Origin: Domibacillus sp. PGB-M46
GTDB taxonomy: Bacteria; Bacillota; Bacilli; Bacillales; Domibacillaceae
Length of the DNA: 64,000 bases
Assembly: GCF_022668875.1 (NCBI RefSeq)
Contig: NZ_JAKGCR010000005.1
Coordinates: 248,001-312,000 of the forward strand
Reading direction: 5' to 3'
How positions within the stretch are numbered: position 1 is the first letter of the stretch; the number at the start of each line of letters is the position of its first letter. This document shows, in pieces, positions 60,474 to 64,000 of the stretch. The translations under genes were made by a program, and so were the position numbers. A model generated the notes under the pieces. That model did no database searches, was not told the DNA's origin, and saw nothing but the letters and a program-made list of their open reading frames with translations.

Positions 60474-61499
60474 TTTTATTACAAGGCTCGGGGAAATGAT
60501 GATAAAAGGTTTTTCCATTGGAGAAGCGGTAGAATTTTTGTTGATGAACATACCGGATATAAATAAAAGGCAAACAAACTTGATTCAAAAGCAGCTGCGG
60601 GAGGGCGTTCCGCTTCACGAAATTCTGCCGGTGCTTCATGTTCCTTCCCTTATCTGCCTGCAAATTTTCTTTGCTGAACAGCACGGAAATGTTGAAGAAA
60701 CGCTCGTACATGCAGGAACACAGTGGAGCAAGACTGAACAGGCGAAAGAAAAGCTTATACGGCTTCTGCAATATCCGATCTTCCTGCTGGCTTTGCTTAT
60801 TGTATTGCTCGCCGTCTTAAATACTTTCGTTCTTCCTCAATTTCGGGATCTTCACGCTTCAATGGGATATGAACCAAAAGGGATGATCCTGCTCCTGCTT
60901 TTTTTTCTTCAATGGGCACCCCCGGCCGTCTTAATTACAGCCCCTGTTCTGACTGGTCTGCTTCTTCTTTTGTATACCCGCTATAAACTTCTTTCTCCGC
61001 AAAAAAGAGCGGACATGATCATAAAAATTCCGTATATGAAAACCTTGTTTCAGCTTTATTTTACCCGTCTTTTTGCCAGGGAATCTGCTCAACTGTTAAG
61101 CAGTGGATTTTCGGTGAACGAGCTTCTCCATATATTTGAAGAACAAACGGTTTATCCCATGCTTCGTGAGGCTTCAAAAAAATAAACAGCCAGCTTATAT
61201 CCGGTACTTCTTTGAAAGAAGCCATTGCGAATATCACTTGGTTTGACCGAAAGTTGCCTGCTTTGATCAGCCATGGAGGGGCAAATGGCAGAATGGGAGA
61301 AGAGCTGCTTCTTTACGCATCATTCTGTGACCAGCTGATTGAAAACAAAATAAAAAAAGCAACAAGCATTATTCAGCCGGCCGTTTTTTTAATAATTGGC
61401 ACGGTTGTCATGGCTGTTTATCTGTCGGTGATGCTGCCGATGTTTGAGAACAGGGACTATAACAATTTAGGTAAAAATGTTGCTCTCTTATTGAGCTAA
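60400..61499 (+). pseudogene. comGB: ComGB, competence pseudopilus membrane platform protein, frameshifted at an A7 run
   Basis: A polytopic platform protein of the GspF/PilC family. ATG 60400 follows AAGGGGG. Frame 0 gives 261 residues with two membrane segments (about 127-150 and 162-190) and stops at TAA 61183, directly after seven A (61176-61182). Continuing one base back joins REASKK to INSQLISGTSLKEAIANITWFDRKLPALIS and the last membrane segment, about 366 residues in all. The last 19 codons (from MFENRDYNN) also occur, diverged, at 63330. Either the gene is inactivated, the assembly lacks one A, or slippage restores it. Confidence 0.85.
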
Positions 61500-61622
61500 C
61501 GGATAGGTTAGTGTGAGAAGGTAATATAGATAATTTTGTCGAATTAAATTACATAATCACAATATAAAATAGATAGGAGCTGCATTGCTCGATATGTATT
61601 ATGTAAGAATAGTTTTTTTTAT
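61440..61622 (+). repeat. Diverged direct repeat, copy 1: comGB tail plus leader of the HEPN gene
   Basis: The core at 61440-61466 (27 bases, ATGTTTGAGAAC...ATAACAAT) has one mismatch to 63330-63356. Similarity then continues through the comGB stop, an AT-rich leader, GGAG and ATTGCTCGA, and the first codons of the next gene, at lower identity. The 3' boundary is approximate. Confidence 0.75.
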
Positions 61623-62601
61623 CAGTAAAGAATACGATTTTAATATTGAAAATGAATTTACTTTATTCCAGTCTGGAGATATTACTTGTAAGGTGGAGAT
61701 TAAACGTAGAGAAGACACGGATCCGAAGGTTATTCTTTCCTATGGTGGATTTAAAGATAGAGAAGTTGCCGAGCAAGAAGGAGAAAAGCTTTTTTATAGT
61801 ATAAAAAAGCAGTTCATCAAAGAGGGAATTCCTATCAACATCTCCGGAGGTCTAGGAGTATTAGATACACTTCAAATGTCATTTGCTAACGGCGGATTAA
61901 CAGAACACGGTTTAAAAAATATAGATCAGCTTTTTCCTCAATTAAAAAACAAACCAGTGAGAAATGAAACATTAGGAATGGAAATCTACAAGTTAGATGA
62001 AGATATATCTACGATTACTTTCATAGCTCAAGAGGCAAAAATTAAAAAGACAATGGATTTTCCCAAAATAGAAATGGCTGAATATAAAGAGAACACTAAA
62101 ATAAATATTGCGTATTCTTTACTAAATTCTAGCAATGCGATTAACGATTTAAGAGCTAGTTTCTTACTAAAAGTATCTGCTATCGAATCATTAGTTCCAG
62201 ATAAATCCTATAAAGACGATAAATATTGTTATTTTATAAATCAAGCCAATAAATTAATCTCAATGGAAAAAATGAGCAACGATTTAGATATACCAGAAGA
62301 AGAGATGCAAAAAATAGTACAGAGTATTAAAGGCTCTATTGGTTCTCTTAAGAAAAAGTCAATTGGCGAAAAGTGTAAGGAACTGATTGAACGCTGTAAC
62401 CTTGAAAAAACCTATTTGAACCTGGATGCTATAGCTTTCTTTAATAAATGTTATAAGATAAGAAGTGAGTTTGTTCATACTGGGATCTATAGCGGTGATG
62501 TTCCTGAAATTGAAAAAATACGCGAGTTAGAAATATATAGAATGGAGTTGGATAAGTTAGTAGTCGATATATTGGATTACTGTGAAAAAAATAATATATG
62601 A
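61585..62601 (+). CDS. HEPN-domain protein (Apea-type motif), candidate defence gene
   Basis: A 338-residue protein. Residues 1-150 form a mixed alpha/beta region with no motif I recognise. The C-terminal 165 residues are helical, and carry KIRSEFVHTG with R293 and H298, the R-X4-H catalytic signature of HEPN ribonucleases, preceded by a helix with SFLLKVSAIESLVP and followed by a final Leu-rich helix. HEPN proteins of this type occur in abortive-infection and toxin systems. It starts at TTG 61585 with TAGGAG upstream. Codon use (many ATA, AGA, TTA) is much more AT-rich than comGA. It is convergent with an HNH gene. Confidence 0.75.
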   Translation: MLDMYYVRIVFFISKEYDFNIENEFTLFQSGDITCKVEIKRREDTDPKVILSYGGFKDREVAEQEGEKLFYSIKKQFIKEGIPINISGGLGVLDTLQMSFANGGLTEHGLKNIDQLFPQLKNKPVRNETLGMEIYKLDEDISTITFIAQEAKIKKTMDFPKIEMAEYKENTKINIAYSLLNSSNAINDLRASFLLKVSAIESLVPDKSYKDDKYCYFINQANKLISMEKMSNDLDIPEEEMQKIVQSIKGSIGSLKKKSIGEKCKELIERCNLEKTYLNLDAIAFFNKCYKIRSEFVHTGIYSGDVPEIEKIRELEIYRMELDKLVVDILDYCEKNNI

Positions 62602-62606
62602 AAAGA

Positions 62607-62643
62607 AAAAACCCGTATCGGAGAAAATCCAATACGGGTTTTA
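62607..62643. terminator. Bidirectional terminator between HEPN and HNH genes
   Basis: AAAACCCGTAT pairs with ATACGGGTTTT around CGGAGAAAATCCA. Confidence 0.85.
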
Positions 62644-62710
62644 CTTGTAATGTGTTTTTTACTGAATGTATTCCAAAAGAAAACACCATTTCATTCAAGA
62701 GTTGTTGTAA

Positions 62711-63271
62711 TTATAAAAATGGCTTATACATATTTCGTTGATACTTGTCATGTATCTGATTAAGAGAGAGGACTACATCCCTATGTAGGTCATTCGCTAA
62801 TTGCGAAATTTTTCTTATATTTGTAGTAGTAAGTTGGTCATAACCGTATTTATTCACATGATCTATAATCATATTATGTCTTCTGGTAAAAACCTTTCCC
62901 TTTTTACCACCACATTTGCCCAAAAGAAAACTCATCCATTCTTTTCCACTCTTTTTAGAATTACATGAATGGCATGCTGGAACTAAATTTCCCCACGCAT
63001 GTAAACCTACATATGTCTTGTTCATTGGAATTAAGTGATCTTTCTCCATTGTGTCTATAGTTAATTTTTTTTCACAGTAGCAACATCGGTGATTAAAATC
63101 AGTTAAGAGAACAGTCCGATCTGTTGAACTATCTGTGTAGAGTACATTCCCAACTAGTGCTTCAAATACAATACCGAAATCTATCAACAAATTACGCACT
63201 GCAGCGTTTGCAGCTTGATGGACCGAAGACAAACTAACTACACCTCCATTAATTTTATAGTCACACTTCAT
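62711..63271 (-). CDS. HNH endonuclease
   Basis: A 186-residue protein with a helical N-terminal part (about 1-58) and a central HNH nuclease fold: zinc cysteines C63 and C66 (CCYC), catalytic KDHLIPMNK with H79, GNLVPACHSCNSKKSGKEW with C100 and C103 and Asn104. The last 70 residues are basic and helical, ending in YQRNMYKPFL. ATG 63271 has AAAGGATAT about 11 bases upstream; TTG 63280 is an alternative. It is AT-rich like its convergent HEPN neighbour. Such HNH proteins occur as restriction or homing nucleases, and as effectors in defence islands; which applies here is not known. Confidence 0.82.
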   Translation of the reverse strand: MKCDYKINGGVVSLSSVHQAANAAVRNLLIDFGIVFEALVGNVLYTDSSTDRTVLLTDFNHRCCYCEKKLTIDTMEKDHLIPMNKTYVGLHAWGNLVPACHSCNSKKSGKEWMSFLLGKCGGKKGKVFTRRHNMIIDHVNKYGYDQLTTTNIRKISQLANDLHRDVVLSLNQIHDKYQRNMYKPFL

Positions 63272-63329
63272 ATTAACCAAATATCCTTTAATAATCTACT
63301 TTATTTGTCTCTTGTTATGTTATAAACCA

Positions 63330-63475
63330 ATGTTTAAGAACAGGGACTATAACAATCGAATGGAAATGTTGTTTCATATTAAGCTAACTAGATGATTCAG
63401 TGCAGCAAATGTGATATGAAACACTAATAAAGGAGATTGTATTGTTCATGACGAATATACCGTAAAGAATTTTGT
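63330..63475 (+). repeat. Diverged direct repeat, copy 2: second comGB tail and decayed leader
   Basis: ATGTTTAAGAAC... (63330-63356) repeats the comGB end with one mismatch over 27 bases. It then continues through AAATGTTG, AAGCTAAC, an AAGGAG site and ATTGTTCATGA (63440-63450), which parallel copy 1, but the ensuing frame soon meets a stop (TTGTTCATGACG...TAA). Upstream of the ATG the similarity fades, so this copy does not include the rest of comGB. Confidence 0.75.
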
Positions 63476-63507
63476 AATCTCAAATGTATATAAAGGAAGG
63501 AAATATA

Positions 63508-64000
63508 ATGAAGACTGTTTTAGTTAAAGAGGAACTTGAGTTTTTGGATGAGGAGATGAGGCGTTTATTTTTATCCTACTTTCACAAAAACCTTGAAGAT
63601 TCGATCAAAGATTGGAGTGGAAAAGGGCGTTTTAAAAATGAGGAACCAGAAGTTCATTCCTTAGATCATTTTGTCAGTACAAATAAGATAACTTTGAGAT
63701 TGCCAGAGGGTATTGAAGTTCCCCTGACGTTCACAATAAACTGGTTTAAAGGTAGTCTTTTAGATATAGAGGTTTTTGCGGATCTTGATAAAGCATATTG
63801 GAATCTTTTGATTGAATTCTTAAGAAAAGCGGTATCTAAATCGTTTGCTATGCTAGCAGCACAGAAAGAAGAAAAATATTTCTTTAGAGTTTATTTCAGA
63901 TATTTTGGGCATCCTTTAGATGGTGCTTATTACATTGCAAACTTTAGAGTTTCACCCGCTACTGAAGAAGAGAGTATTTTTTTATTGGGTGAAAATTATA
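63508..64000 (+). CDS. Unrecognised protein, 3' end beyond window
   Basis: A frame open for 164 codons to the end of the window, starting at ATG 63508 with AAAGGAAGG eight bases upstream. It begins with KTVLVKEELEFLDEEMRR and includes IKDWSGKGRF, a charged mixed alpha/beta character, and KYFFRVYFRYFGHPLDGAYY near residue 130. I recognise no domain. It lies directly after repeat copy 2 and shares the AT-rich composition of the island, so it may be the cargo of a second inserted unit. Confidence 0.7.
   Translation, partial: MKTVLVKEELEFLDEEMRRLFLSYFHKNLEDSIKDWSGKGRFKNEEPEVHSLDHFVSTNKITLRLPEGIEVPLTFTINWFKGSLLDIEVFADLDKAYWNLLIEFLRKAVSKSFAMLAAQKEEKYFFRVYFRYFGHPLDGAYYIANFRVSPATEEESIFLLGENY

Noticed and set aside
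61500-63330. Island as an insertion sequence or prophage
   Set aside because: There is no transposase, integrase or recombinase gene in view and I see no terminal inverted repeats; only the diverged direct repeats are supported.

Overview
The window is a chromosomal segment of a Bacillus-like member of the Bacillaceae: low-to-moderate G+C, strong AGGAGG-type ribosome binding sites, many GTG/TTG starts, CIRCE/HrcA control, a glycyl T-box, a sigma-W type promoter, Pho and Zur operators, and sporulation protein YqfD. Gene order closely follows the lepA-to-comG segment of Bacillus subtilis. I cannot name the species from sequence alone. There are no rRNA or tRNA genes, CRISPR arrays or transposase genes.

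Layout. (1) 1-10.5 kb: 3' part of lepA, hemW, then the heat-shock operon hrcA-grpE-dnaK-dnaJ (CIRCE operator) running into prmA-rsmE-mtaB. (2) 10.5-19.6 kb: deoC, rpsU-yqeY, a sigma-W type promoter driving nfeD (short form)-floA-yqfB-like, then yqfC-yqfD-phoH-ybeY-dgkA-cdd-era-recO, a tightly packed operon for ribosome maturation and envelope functions. (3) 19.6-28.8 kb: T-box-controlled glyQS, ccpN, the PPDK regulator gene, dnaG-sigA behind a structured leader, a membrane protein and cytochrome c-550. (4) 28.9-39.3 kb: trmK-yqfO, ispH (reverse), yqfQ (reverse), cshB, nfo, yqfT (reverse), a Zur-box-controlled zinc ABC transporter with zur, then yqfW-ispG and a DUF1189 gene on the reverse strand. 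(5) 39.4-46.4 kb: sodA, pbpA and the phosphate operon pstS-pstC-pstA-pstB behind a textbook four-repeat Pho box. (6) 46.4-51.1 kb: two small reverse-strand membrane-anchored proteins, then an accessory three-gene cassette: a DUF4912 protein, a GH57-like/GT4 fusion lacking the expected catalytic Glu, and a sugar nucleotidyltransferase. (7) 51.2-59.3 kb: rpmG, yqgN, gluP, yqgQ, glcK, an LtaS-family gene behind an ECF-type promoter, yqgW, yqgX, mgsR, a frameshifted HTH regulator and a DUF2626 gene. (8) 59.4-64.0 kb: comGA, a frameshifted comGB and, where comGC would be expected, an AT-rich island.

The most unusual part is that right end. Immediately after comGB lies a gene for a protein with a C-terminal HEPN-type R-X4-H motif, convergent with an HNH endonuclease gene. 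Then a second, diverged copy of the last codons of comGB and its downstream leader appears (about 61440-61620 and 63330-63475), followed by another unrecognised gene that leaves the window. This 'comGB tail + leader + cargo gene' repetition suggests successive cassette-like insertions at the 3' end of comGB, with candidate defence cargo. Two neighbouring genes (comGB and the HTH regulator) each carry an apparent -1 frameshift exactly at a heptamer of the -1 slippery type. Whether these are mutations, assembly errors or recoding cannot be decided from this sequence.
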